From positions 54,926 to 118,925 of the forward strand of contig MVRK01000135.1 in NCBI GenBank assembly GCA_002067365.1: a stretch of DNA of 64,000 bases, written 5' to 3'. Origin of the DNA: Methanosaeta sp. PtaU1.Bin060 (GTDB lineage Archaea > Halobacteriota > Methanosarcinia > Methanotrichales > Methanotrichaceae). The translations under genes and the position numbers were made by a program. A model generated the notes under the pieces. The model saw nothing but the letters and a program-made list of their open reading frames with translations, was not told the origin of the DNA and searched no databases. How positions within the stretch are numbered: position 1 is the stretch's first letter; each line of letters starts with the position of its first letter. Positions 31,111 to 40,473 of this stretch are shown here, in pieces.

Positions 31111-32316
31111 CTATGATTCGACGGCTCCTGGTACCTTCATCCGCCAGAGCGCCAGGGCCGCGAGGAGCGAGGCTGCTGAGCCCAACAAAAAGACGCTGCT
31201 TGGGCCCTGCCAAGACCACAGCCATCCTGCCACAACCCCCGAGATGATGGCAGCGATGCCCACGACGCTGTAGTATAGGCCCAGTGATGTGCCCCTCAAT
31301 CTTGAGTGACTCAGATCGGCGACAAAGGCGCTCTGCGAGGCGTCGACTATGGCGTACACAAGGCCGTAAAGGGCGAAGAGGATTATCATCCCGGCAAGGG
31401 AAGAGATCGCTGAAAAGCCGAAGGCTGTGACTGAGAAGAGGACATAGCCAATGGCCAGGACCTTCTTCCTGCCGACCTTATCGGACCATATGCCTATTGG
31501 GATGGAGAGGGCAGCGTAGACGAAGTTGAAGAGAACATAAAGCAGCAGAGGTGCGGCAGTGGCCATGCTTCCTGTGAAGAGCTGCTGCGCCTTGAGGATG
31601 AAGAACATATAGCTGATGTTCCCGAGGGCGAAGAGCGATGCTATGGCCATGAAACTGCGAAGCTCCGGTGAAAGAGATGAGATGCTCAAGCTCAGATGTC
31701 CATCCGCATGTGCCGCAGCAGAGCCGGCGGTATCCTGGCGCAGCCGATAGGTCTCTCGCACCTTGGCGAATGGTATCAATGCGACCAGGGCGAGCAGCCC
31801 TGCGATGAGGAAGATGCTGCTGAAGTCGAGGCCGCCCTTCCAGAGGAAATAGGCGATTACGGAGCCTATGACTGCGCCCGAGGAGTCCATGGCCCTGTGC
31901 AGCCCGAAGCCCCTTCCTCGGTTGTTCGCATCCGCAGACTCTGAAATCATCGCATCCCTGGGAGCTGTGCGGATGCCCTTCCCGGACCTCTCAAGGACGC
32001 GAAGAACGAAGACCTGCTGCCAGCTCACGGAGAACGAGAGCAGGAGCTTGCCGATGGCCGAGAGGCCGTAGCCGCCCACCACAGCAGGCTTGCGTTTTCC
32101 CTTCATGTCGGACCAGAATCCTGCGAAGACCTGAAGAAGGCTCGGTATGCCGTCGCTGATCCCGCCGATGAGCCCGATAGCCAGCGAGCCGCCCCCCAAA
32201 GACGCTATGAAGAGCGGCAGGATGGGCTGGATTATCTCGCTGCTGATGTCGTTCAGCAGGCTGACGAATCCGAGCAGCACTATGTTTCTGCTGGGCTTGG
32301 AGGCAGACGAAGTCAC
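31111..32316 (-). CDS. MFS transporter, about 12 membrane helices
   Basis: The 401-residue protein has twelve hydrophobic segments and the MFS loop motif GFWSDMKGKRKP between helices 2 and 3, repeated as GIWSDKVGRKKV between helices 8 and 9. This is a secondary transporter using a proton or sodium gradient. The RSGKGIRTAPRDAMI segment resembles a subgroup of MFS carriers of unknown substrate. It lies alone on the minus strand between two plus-strand genes. The substrate cannot be told from sequence. Confidence 0.88.
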   Translation of the reverse strand: MTSSASKPSRNIVLLGFVSLLNDISSEIIQPILPLFIASLGGGSLAIGLIGGISDGIPSLLQVFAGFWSDMKGKRKPAVVGGYGLSAIGKLLLSFSVSWQQVFVLRVLERSGKGIRTAPRDAMISESADANNRGRGFGLHRAMDSSGAVIGSVIAYFLWKGGLDFSSIFLIAGLLALVALIPFAKVRETYRLRQDTAGSAAAHADGHLSLSISSLSPELRSFMAIASLFALGNISYMFFILKAQQLFTGSMATAAPLLLYVLFNFVYAALSIPIGIWSDKVGRKKVLAIGYVLFSVTAFGFSAISSLAGMIILFALYGLVYAIVDASQSAFVADLSHSRLRGTSLGLYYSVVGIAAIISGVVAGWLWSWQGPSSVFLLGSAASLLAALALWRMKVPGAVES

Positions 32317-32509
32317 AGACGCATCTGCAACATTGGGGTAGTACTAGGTTTCGGTTGGCGCTGGCGTTCATAATTCAATGGAGAATCGCGAAAGCCAAAG
32401 ACGCTGGTCAAAAGCGGTCTTCCTGCAATCCAAAATCCTGCTGCCAATTCTCCGGCGTACGAAAGGATAAAATCCTTGTACATCTTTGATCGTAAGGGAA
32501 GGAGATCTC

Positions 32510-34087
32510 ATGAAGGTTCTTGTCAGCGATTCCTTGGCTGAGGAAGGAGTGAAAAGGCTGCAGTCGGGAGCCGATGTGGACGTCATCACCAACCTCTCGC
32601 CTGAGGAGCTTGTCAAAAAGATAAAGGACTACGACGCACTCGTCATCCGCAGCGGTACCAAGGTGACAGCCGATGTCATCGCCGCAGCAGACCGGCTGAA
32701 GGTGATCGGAAGGGCTGGCGTCGGCATCGACAACGTCGACGTCGAGGCTGCGACCAAGAAGGGCGTGATAGTGCTCAACACCCCCGGAGGAAACACAATA
32801 TCCGCAGCCGAGCACACCATCGCCATGATGCTCGCCCTCGCCCGGAACATTCCCCAGGCCAACGCGGCCCTGCACAAGGGCGAGTGGAATAGGAAGAAGT
32901 ACACGGGCGTCGAGTTCTTCAATAAGACGCTTGGCATCGTCGGCCTCGGAAGGGTGGGCGCTGAGGTGGCATCGAGGATGAAGGCCTTCGGGATGCAGAT
33001 CATCGCCTACGACCCCTTCGTCTCCGAGGAGAAAGCCAAGCAGATGGGCCTCAAGCTAGCTCCATTGGAGACTGTGCTGCGGGAGGGCGATTTCATCACA
33101 GTTCACACGCCCCTCACGAATGATACCAGAAACCTGATCGATGAGGACGAGTTCAAGATCATGAAGAATTGCGTGCGCATCGTGAACTGTGCGCGGGGCG
33201 GGATCATCAACGAGGCAGCCCTCGCCAAGGCGGTGGCCGAAGGGGATGTGGCGGGAGCCGCGGTGGACGTCTTCACCAAGGAGCCGCCCACAGGAAACCC
33301 GCTGCTCGGATCGGACAAAATAATCACCACGCCTCACCTTGGAGCATCCACAGCCGAGGCGCAGGTGAACGTCGCCCTCGCCGTCGCAGACCAGATCCTC
33401 ACAGTCTCCAAGGGCGGGATTCCCTCCAACGCCATCAACATGCCGGCCATCTCGCCTGAGACCCTGGCGGTCATGGAGCCCTACATGCGCCTGGCCGAGA
33501 AGATGGGAAGCCTTGCGGGACAGATCACAGGAAGCGGCTTTGAGAGCGTGGAGCTGATCTACGGAGGATCAGTGGCTGATAGGGACACGCGAGCTGTGAC
33601 CATCTCTGCGATCAAGGGGCTGCTGGGATGCCTGATGGGCGAGGGCAGCGTCAACTTCGTCAACGCGCGGAGCTTGCTTGGCGAGATGGGGGTCAAGCTT
33701 CTGGAGAGCAAGACCGAATCGGCCAATGGATACAGCAATTCAGTAACCTTGAGGGTCGCCAAGAAGGGCGAGACGACTGTGTTGCAGGGGACCGTCTCAG
33801 GAAGCAAGGAGAAGCGCATCGTTCAGCTCAACGAGTACAGGACATACATACCCTCTGAGGGCGACATGGTCTTGGCAGTTATCGAGGACAAGCCAAATAT
33901 CATCGGCCCGTGCTGCGTCGTTCTCGGCGAGAGCAAGATCAACATCGGCGGTATGCACGTAGGCCGCATCTCAGAGGGAAAGCCACAGCTGATGGTTCTC
34001 TCGACTGATCAGATCGCGCCCGAGGAGACTATGAATAGGATCAGAGCCATTCCAGGAGTGATGAGCGCCAAGATGGTGGAGCTGTAG
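32510..34087 (+). CDS. serA: D-3-phosphoglycerate dehydrogenase
   Basis: The enzyme starts serine synthesis by oxidising 3-phosphoglycerate with NAD+. GIVGLGRVGAEVASRMKAFG is the NAD-binding motif, and the R-E-H active-site residues are in the usual places (NCARGGIINE, TPHLGAST). The C-terminal half has the intervening domain and an ACT-like domain ending SAKMVEL. ATG 32510 follows GGAG; a start at 32486 is unlikely because the length 525 from 32510 is the archaeal norm. Transcription is stand-alone. Confidence 0.95.
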   Translation: MKVLVSDSLAEEGVKRLQSGADVDVITNLSPEELVKKIKDYDALVIRSGTKVTADVIAAADRLKVIGRAGVGIDNVDVEAATKKGVIVLNTPGGNTISAAEHTIAMMLALARNIPQANAALHKGEWNRKKYTGVEFFNKTLGIVGLGRVGAEVASRMKAFGMQIIAYDPFVSEEKAKQMGLKLAPLETVLREGDFITVHTPLTNDTRNLIDEDEFKIMKNCVRIVNCARGGIINEAALAKAVAEGDVAGAAVDVFTKEPPTGNPLLGSDKIITTPHLGASTAEAQVNVALAVADQILTVSKGGIPSNAINMPAISPETLAVMEPYMRLAEKMGSLAGQITGSGFESVELIYGGSVADRDTRAVTISAIKGLLGCLMGEGSVNFVNARSLLGEMGVKLLESKTESANGYSNSVTLRVAKKGETTVLQGTVSGSKEKRIVQLNEYRTYIPSEGDMVLAVIEDKPNIIGPCCVVLGESKINIGGMHVGRISEGKPQLMVLSTDQIAPEETMNRIRAIPGVMSAKMVEL

Positions 34088-34110
34088 GAGGGGTATGGTG
34101 AACTAGAGAG

Positions 34111-34812
34111 CTACACAAGCTCCCTTTTCACCCGCTCAACAAGTTCCACCTGCACAGCAGCCCTTCGGTCTCCACCGCAGACGATGCCTCTGACGCCTAT
34201 GATGTCCGGGTCGAGGCGCTTCAGGGCCTCAAGATGCCCAAAGCCGATGGATCCCGCGAGGGCGACCTCCAGGCCGTGGGCATGGCCTGCAGAGATGAAA
34301 TCCGAGAGGACCTGCTCGCTCATGAAATCAAATGTGGGCCTGCCGTCCTTCACTGCTGTGTCCACCATGACGAGATCAGCGCCTGCTTCAGAGGCTACGG
34401 CGGGCAGGAGCATCGGGGGGATGGAGCCTGCCCGGGCATAGTCCGAGTAGCCGGCAGCCACGACCTTTTTTTGCGCATCTAAGTCCTTGACCGCCCTGAC
34501 GATCCCCGTCATCATCTCCAGGGCTTCATCCGGGGTTCGCGCGCCAAGCAGCCCTGCCTTGATGTAATCCGCGCCTGATATGGCAGCGCCCAGGGCAGCG
34601 AGGCTGGCGGTGCCGGGCTTGAAATCCAGGTCGCCGATGGTGGCGCTCACGGGCACCCTGCCCGCTGCCAGGTCTGCGATGGCCCGGATGGCCCACGGAA
34701 AATTCGCTCCCAGAGAGCCCTCCCTGGGGTTCTTGACGTCGATGATATCTGCGCCTCCATCCAGCGCAGCCTGTGCTTCAACGATATTCATGGGGCTAAC
34801 CAACAATCTCAT
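34111..34812 (-). CDS. mfnB: 4-(hydroxymethyl)-2-furancarboxaldehyde-phosphate synthase
   Basis: MfnB condenses two glyceraldehyde-3-phosphate molecules to the furan precursor of methanofuran. The sequence MRLLVSPMNIVEAQAALDGG, ADIIDVKNPREGSLGANFPW (active-site lysine in DVKNP) and VSATIGDLDFKPGTA match the DUF556/MfnB family closely in length and motifs. It is divergent from a HisA-like gene 25 bases away. GGTGA precedes ATG 34812. This is a direct methanogen marker. Confidence 0.93.
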   Translation of the reverse strand: MRLLVSPMNIVEAQAALDGGADIIDVKNPREGSLGANFPWAIRAIADLAAGRVPVSATIGDLDFKPGTASLAALGAAISGADYIKAGLLGARTPDEALEMMTGIVRAVKDLDAQKKVVAAGYSDYARAGSIPPMLLPAVASEAGADLVMVDTAVKDGRPTFDFMSEQVLSDFISAGHAHGLEVALAGSIGFGHLEALKRLDPDIIGVRGIVCGGDRRAAVQVELVERVKRELV

Positions 34813-34837
34813 ATTTCACCATTCCCGAAATGAGCAA

Positions 34838-35539
34838 GTGCGATGCATCTTCGTCCTAGACATATTTAATGGTGCGGTAGTGCATGCCGTGCGCGGGGAG
34901 AGGAGAAGGTACGAGCCCATTGAGCGGTTCAGCAGAGCCGTCTCGTCATCTGATCCTATCTCAGTGATGCGGGAGATCAGGCCGAGGGAGGTCTATCTTG
35001 CCGACCTGAACATTCTGACGGGCGCGGGGGATAACCTGGAGGTCATCTCGGAGATTTCGAGCATTGCGAAAACGATGGCGGATATAGGTATGTTCAAGAG
35101 AAGCGACCTTGATCGCCTGCCCTGCGGGGTCGTCCCTGTTCTTGGCACAGAGACGGCGTCTCTTCGGCTTATGAGGGAGGCATCCGAGCGCAGCGGGGCC
35201 GTGGTGAGCATCGATATGAGGAATAGGAAGGTCATCGCCCGCGATCCTGAGCTGGAGATGCTTTCGCCCCAGAAGATCCTGCCCCTGCTAAACGAGATTC
35301 CTTTGGAGGCCGTCATCCTTCTGGATCTCGACCGCGTCGGCACATCATCGGGCCTCGACGAAGAGCTATTGGCTGAGGCAGCATCCATCTGCGACCATCC
35401 TCTGATCCTGGGCGGCGGCGTCAGGGGCATGGAGGATCTCCGGGCGCTGGATGAGCTGGGATTCCAGGGTGCACTGGTGGCGACAGCAGTTCATGCCGGG
35501 AGAATTCCGCTTGAGGAGATTCGTGCGAGATCGATTTGA
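34838..35539 (+). CDS. HisA-related TIM-barrel protein
   Basis: With GTG 34838 the protein starts MRCIFVLDIFNGAVVHAVRG, as in HisA-family isomerases (VVHAVRG), with later YLADLNILTG, VSIDMRNRKV, ILLDLDRVGTSSG and LILGGGVRGMEDL, which bind phosphate. HisA-proper residues for both sugar phosphates are only partly kept, so it may act on another sugar phosphate substrate. The frame is open upstream to 34580 but that part is antisense to mfnB. Its position next to mfnB suggests a role in cofactor synthesis; this is inference. An alternative is the true HisA. Confidence 0.75.
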   Translation: MRCIFVLDIFNGAVVHAVRGERRRYEPIERFSRAVSSSDPISVMREIRPREVYLADLNILTGAGDNLEVISEISSIAKTMADIGMFKRSDLDRLPCGVVPVLGTETASLRLMREASERSGAVVSIDMRNRKVIARDPELEMLSPQKILPLLNEIPLEAVILLDLDRVGTSSGLDEELLAEAASICDHPLILGGGVRGMEDLRALDELGFQGALVATAVHAGRIPLEEIRARSI

Positions 35540-35711
35540 CGGGAGTCACCGGAATTGGAACTCGTCACTCTATCCCTGTGGTCTTCTCGATGATCCTCGA
35601 ATCTCGACCAATTTTAGGCGTTATCCTGCCCATTCGAGAGCTGATCCCCGAAAGGTTGATTGGGCGGTTATCCGCATTGCTTCCCATCAGCCGTGAGATC
35701 AGAGATCTCTG

Positions 35712-36737
35712 ATGGCCGTGGAGGAGGGCTTGGTCTTCAGCATAAGAAGGGAAAGGGCAAAGACGGCGCTTTTCGCCACTTTGATTAGCTTTATTGCTAT
35801 AATAATTGTAATAAAATTTACAAATACCAGCATCAGCTGGAGCATCATCACTCAGATAGACGGAAAATTTCTTCTTCTCGGCGTGGTGCTCCATGTTCTG
35901 TCCTGGATCTTCTATTCCATAAGGCTGCGATATCTTGCGGCTCTGGCAGGCCACGATATCAGCTTCGAGCTCTCCCTCAAATCCACTCTCGCCTCGAACT
36001 TCATGGCATGCATCACGCCCTCCTCCGCGGGCGGGGAGCCCCTCAGGATAAAGATCCTGGCGGATGACGGCATGAGCTACGGGAGCGCGACTGCAGTGGC
36101 AGTGGGAGAGAGGCTGCTTGACAGCATATTCTTCGTCGCTGCCCTGGCCATCTTCCTCATGCTCTCGGGCTTCCTGAGGGGCTTCGGCCTGAAGATAGGA
36201 GCAGTCTTTCTGGTTCTTCTCATGCTTCTCCTGACATTCCTCTGGGAGCTTATGAGGAGGCCCGACAGGATAGAGAGGCTCATGAGATGGGCCGAGAGGA
36301 AAACTGGGAAGACGCGGGTCATCGCCATCATCGAGAAGGAGATTTGGCTCTTCAGGGAGGCGGGAATTCAGCTTGCAAAGGAGGCCCTTCATAGAATACC
36401 TCTGATGCTGGCCCTGACGACGCTGATCTGGATGAGCGATTTCCTGGTGCCGTCCGCCCTCTTGGTGGGCATGGGATCAGAGCCCAGCTTCCTTTACTCC
36501 ATCACAGCCCAGATCATCCTCGCCATCATCGGGATCCTTCCGCTGACGCCTGGAGGCAGCGGCGTCGCAGAGCTGAGCATGAGCTACCTATACTCCATCT
36601 TCGTGCCAGTGCGGCTGCTGGGCCCCCTTGTGGCGATCTGGAGGGTTATAACCTACTTCCTCAACATCGTTGTGGGCGTGGCCTTCGCCGGGACGTCGAT
36701 CAACGGGATGATGAACAGGAATCGCCGCGGAAAGTAG
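35712..36737 (+). CDS. AglD/UPF0104-type integral membrane protein
   Basis: The protein has about eight membrane helices and the features of the lysylphosphatidylglycerol synthase TM family (YSIRLRYLAALAGH, ITPSSAGGEPLRIKIL, LPLTPGGSGVAELSMSYLY). In archaea members such as AglD take part in adding or flipping lipid-linked sugars; other members handle lipids. ATG 35712 opens a short charged tail before the first helix. It is a stand-alone gene and may serve the glycan pathway encoded at 19-24 kb. Confidence 0.82.
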   Translation: MAVEEGLVFSIRRERAKTALFATLISFIAIIIVIKFTNTSISWSIITQIDGKFLLLGVVLHVLSWIFYSIRLRYLAALAGHDISFELSLKSTLASNFMACITPSSAGGEPLRIKILADDGMSYGSATAVAVGERLLDSIFFVAALAIFLMLSGFLRGFGLKIGAVFLVLLMLLLTFLWELMRRPDRIERLMRWAERKTGKTRVIAIIEKEIWLFREAGIQLAKEALHRIPLMLALTTLIWMSDFLVPSALLVGMGSEPSFLYSITAQIILAIIGILPLTPGGSGVAELSMSYLYSIFVPVRLLGPLVAIWRVITYFLNIVVGVAFAGTSINGMMNRNRRGK

Positions 36738-37010
36738 CAAAATTCGATCGAAAATACTCATTATAATAAATCGCTGGCCAAATAGCGCATCAGGTGCGGG
36801 CTTAGGGCCCTGGCCAACTCCATTCTCCCTGTGAGACATTAACTTCATTGTGGATTGAAATTCCAACATGTGAATGGATTCACCACAGGGGTTGATTCTC
36901 AAATCGGCATTCTGCAAACCATGATATGGATCTTGCTGCAGGATGAAGTTCCTAAATAGTATGAATCGGTCATAGCATTTCATAGCTTTTCCGAAAATAT
37001 ATCAAATATC

Positions 37011-37133
37011 CTTTTAAATTGACATCCCTAGGAGTCGTTTGGCGAAGCGGGGCGATATTTCTTTGCATCAGAGGACTGGCTGTTGGTGCAAAAAATTGTA
37101 TATGTTGAGCTTCGCTTATCTCTTCAAGGGTGA
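37011..37133 (+). promoter_or_regulatory. Promoter and leader of amt-glnK
   Basis: CTTTTAAATT (37011-37020) is a TATA box and would start transcription near 37045, giving a leader of about 95 bases. GCGAAGC (37042-37048) can pair with GCTTCGC (37109-37115), closing a 60-base loop just before GGGTGA (37128-37133). The rest of the 36738-37138 gap shows no gene. Nitrogen control is expected for this operon, but I do not see an unambiguous NrpR operator. Confidence 0.5.
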
Positions 37134-37138
37134 GTCAT

Positions 37139-38347
37139 TTGGTATTAAATAGCGGTGACACGGCATGGGTCCTGGCGGCAACGGCTATGGTTATGTTCAT
37201 GTCGCCGGGCGTTGGGTTCTTCTACGGCGGCCTTGTGCGCAGCAAGACAGTGGTCTCGATGATAGGCCTCTCCTTCCTGGCCTTTGCTTTGGCATCGGTT
37301 CAGTGGGTTCTCTTCGGCTACAGCCTGGCCTTCGGGTCGGACATATCCGGCTTTCTAGGAGGCCTGAACTTCCTCGGCTTGAGCGGCGTCGGCATGGGCG
37401 AAGCGCCCCTGGCGAGCAGCATACCTCATCTGGTCTATATGGCCTTCCAGCTCGTCTTCGCTGCCGTGGCGCTGGCCATCCTTACCTCATGCGTCGCAGA
37501 GCGCGTCAAGCTCAGCTCCTTCATAGTCCTCGGGCTGCTCTGGACGACACTGGTCTATGACCCCCTGGCCCACTGGGTCTGGGCAGGCGGCTGGCTGGCC
37601 CAGATGGGCGCTCTCGACTTCGCCGGAGGGACAGTGGTTCACATCAGCTCAGGCTTCTCGGCGCTGGCCATTGCTCTTGTGATCGGCAAGAGGATCGGAT
37701 ACGGCTCATACGTCATGGAGCCCCATAACATACCCATGGCCATGATCGGCGCGGCGATGCTCTGGTTCGGATGGTTCGGGTTCAACTCGGGCTCTGCCCT
37801 GGCAGCGAACGGCCTGGCGGCCTCAGCCTTCGTGGTCACAAACACCGCGGCAGCCGCCGGTGCTCTCTCCTGGCTCGTGGCGAGCTGGATCAAGGGCAAG
37901 CCTAGCGCTCTTGGAATGGTCAGCGGCTCGATTGCAGGACTGGTGGCCATCACACCGGCCTCGGGCTACGTCGACGCCATGTCTGCCTTAGTGATAGGGG
38001 CGGTCGCGGGAGTGCTCTGCTACACTGCGCTTCTCTTCCGCGTCAGCCACGGGCTTGATGAGAGCTGTGACGCCTGGGCGGTGCACGGCATGGGCGGCCT
38101 CTGGGGAGCCATTGCCACGGGAATCTTCGCGACCACAGCTGTCAACAGCTACACAGGTCTGATATACGGTAACTTCTATCAGTTCGAGGTGCAGGTGGTG
38201 GCCGCAGTGGCTGCGATGATCTACGCCTTCGTGGTCTCCTACGTCCTCGCCAGGATCGTGGATGCGACGATGGGGCTGCGCGTCTCTGAGGACGAGGAGT
38301 ATGTGGGCCTGGACATATCACAGCACGGCGAGAAGGCCTACGCTTAG
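37139..38347 (+). CDS. amt: Ammonium transporter (Amt)
   Basis: The protein has 11 membrane helices and the two conserved histidines of the pore ([14 protein letters not shown] and [10 protein letters not shown]). It moves ammonium or ammonia across the membrane. I choose TTG 37139, five bases after GGGTGA; a GTG at 37130 falls inside that ribosome site. The start [20 protein letters not shown] fits the family. The stop lies just before the glnK ribosome site, so the two are an operon and GlnK can block the channel. Confidence 0.95.
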   Translation: MVLNSGDTAWVLAATAMVMFMSPGVGFFYGGLVRSKTVVSMIGLSFLAFALASVQWVLFGYSLAFGSDISGFLGGLNFLGLSGVGMGEAPLASSIPHLVYMAFQLVFAAVALAILTSCVAERVKLSSFIVLGLLWTTLVYDPLAHWVWAGGWLAQMGALDFAGGTVVHISSGFSALAIALVIGKRIGYGSYVMEPHNIPMAMIGAAMLWFGWFGFNSGSALAANGLAASAFVVTNTAAAAGALSWLVASWIKGKPSALGMVSGSIAGLVAITPASGYVDAMSALVIGAVAGVLCYTALLFRVSHGLDESCDAWAVHGMGGLWGAIATGIFATTAVNSYTGLIYGNFYQFEVQVVAAVAAMIYAFVVSYVLARIVDATMGLRVSEDEEYVGLDISQHGEKAYA

Positions 38348-38710
<363 letters not shown>

Positions 38711-38911
38711 TGCGATGAAAGCAGGCAGTCACCAATTGCCAACGTGGGTGCTCCATCTTGTGAGCTGCCCAAATCCAGCCTCACAGACGCCGGCTGGACC
38801 GCCCGGAGCATGGCGGACCATCTCTTGCTCAAGGGCTCAGCATCCGCTAGACGTTGGCCAAATTAACATTTCTCCGCTAATGAACCTGAAAATTAAATGG
38901 GATACGGGCCC

Positions 38912-39328
38912 TCATGGGATGGCATTTGGAGCCTTGATCCTGGAGTACGCCTCGATATCATAGAGTGACTTGGGCTTCAGGAAGTCTGGTATCTCATAAA
39001 TGGGCTTGATCCTGGAGTAAGCACTCACATTGTAAGTGGGCCTGAAGGTGCTGTTGAAGCTGAAATTGCCGACTTTGCCCAGCCGCTGGCCGAGGTCGAA
39101 GGGCGATCTCTGGCCCGAGAGGGCTGGCAGGCTCATGCTTCCCACTGGCGCAGCAGTGCGCGCTCCCGATGCGCCCAAATCATTTGCGGACCTTGTGTTC
39201 ATCTCGCCAAGCATGAGGACTTGCTTTCCCTGCGAGGAATTTTGCACATCCTGTGAGAGCGCCTCGGGCACCGCCAGGGTCAGCAAGGCCAGAAGGCATA
39301 AAAGGCAGGCTGTAGATCTCTTCATCAT
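38912..39328 (-). CDS. Secreted protein with AYSRIK repeats
   Basis: A signal peptide (MMKRSTACLLCLLALLTLAV) is followed by a serine-rich stretch and two copies of AYSRIKP/A (NVSAYSRIKPIYEIPDFL and DIEAYSRIKAPNAIP) at the C-terminus. It has the style of other small secreted proteins in this window (see 43717). No domain is recognised. No partner gene is close. Confidence 0.65.
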   Translation of the reverse strand: MMKRSTACLLCLLALLTLAVPEALSQDVQNSSQGKQVLMLGEMNTRSANDLGASGARTAAPVGSMSLPALSGQRSPFDLGQRLGKVGNFSFNSTFRPTYNVSAYSRIKPIYEIPDFLKPKSLYDIEAYSRIKAPNAIP

Positions 39329-39447
39329 AGACCATCCTTCAAGACCGCTTGAGATTTAACCTTATCATTATTGCTCCTGGACCTGGCCTCGATTCAATAG
39401 TCCATGATTCCTCTATGGACGGCCATCGCTGATCATCGCTGTACGAT

Positions 39448-40356
39448 CTATTCGAACTCTATTGTCCCAGGAGGCTTGGGTGTCACATCGTAGACCACCC
39501 GCGCAACTGTGGGTATCTCACCAGTAATGCGGCTGGAGACAGAGCGCAGAACCTCCCAGGGAAGCTCCATCACATCTGCTGTCATGGCGTCCCTCGACGT
39601 CACTGCGCGCACAGCCACGACCCAGCCGTAAACGCGGTTGTCGCCCTTCACGCCGGTAGCCTTTCCGAGGAGGGCAGCGAACGCCTGCCAGGGCTCGAAC
39701 CTCATGACCTCCTCCTCCACAATGGCATTGGCCTTTCTGACGACCTCCAGCTTTTCCCCTGTCACCTCTCCCACGATCCGCACAGAGAGCCCTGGCCCTG
39801 GATAGGGCATCCTCTCGCTGATCTCCTGCGGCAGTCCGAGAGCCCTCGCCACCTCGCGCACCTCATCCTTGTAGAGGTCGCGCAGTGGCTCTATCAGGTG
39901 CTCGAACTCCATAGAGCTGGGCAGCCCGCCGACATTGTGGTGAGACTTTATGCCTCCCTCCGACTCGATCCGATCGGGGTAGATGGTGCCCTGGATCAGG
40001 CTGTTGCCCCCGATCTTGCGAGCCTCCTCCTCGAAGACCCGGATGAATGTCTCGCCCACGATCTTTCGCTTCCTCTCCGGGTCTGTCACGCCCTTCAAGG
40101 CATCCAGGAACCTCTCTTGGGCGTCGACCCTTACGAGGCCAATCCCCTGGAAGAGCTGCTCAATCCTCTCAGACTCAGACTGCCTCATCAGCCCCGAGTC
40201 GACATAAACGGGCACAAGTCTGTCGCCCAGCGCCCTGTGAGCCAACATGGCACACACAGAGCTGTCCACGCCGCCAGATAGACCTATGATGGCGCGCCCC
40301 TGCACATCGCGCCTGATCTCAGCAATCGCGTCCTCGATAAAACGTTGTGCGTTCAT
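39448..40356 (-). CDS. guaAB: GMP synthase subunit B (glutamine-hydrolysing ATP pyrophosphatase)
   Basis: Archaea split GuaA into a glutaminase and this subunit, which adenylates XMP and aminates it with ammonia. SGGVDSS is the P-loop of ATP pyrophosphatases, and [20 protein letters not shown] and [10 protein letters not shown] match the family. ATG 40356 gives 302 residues, the archaeal size; a start at 40362 is also possible, and the frame is open further but lacks a ribosome site. The amidotransferase subunit is not in this window. It stands alone. Confidence 0.93.
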   Translation of the reverse strand: MNAQRFIEDAIAEIRRDVQGRAIIGLSGGVDSSVCAMLAHRALGDRLVPVYVDSGLMRQSESERIEQLFQGIGLVRVDAQERFLDALKGVTDPERKRKIVGETFIRVFEEEARKIGGNSLIQGTIYPDRIESEGGIKSHHNVGGLPSSMEFEHLIEPLRDLYKDEVREVARALGLPQEISERMPYPGPGLSVRIVGEVTGEKLEVVRKANAIVEEEVMRFEPWQAFAALLGKATGVKGDNRVYGWVVAVRAVTSRDAMTADVMELPWEVLRSVSSRITGEIPTVARVVYDVTPKPPGTIEFE

Positions 40357-40473
40357 GGCCATAGACGAAAGGCCAGCTACGAGAATAATAGGCTTACGGT
40401 TTTGATGATCATCTGGGCTGATGAATGAGGGGACATCGCCCCTGAAGGGCTCCCGTGAAGCCATCCTTGTGCA

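Noticed and set aside
34580..34837. N-terminal extension of the HisA-like gene
   Set aside because: This part is antisense to mfnB and lacks any HisA-family feature; the family N-terminus begins at GTG 34838.
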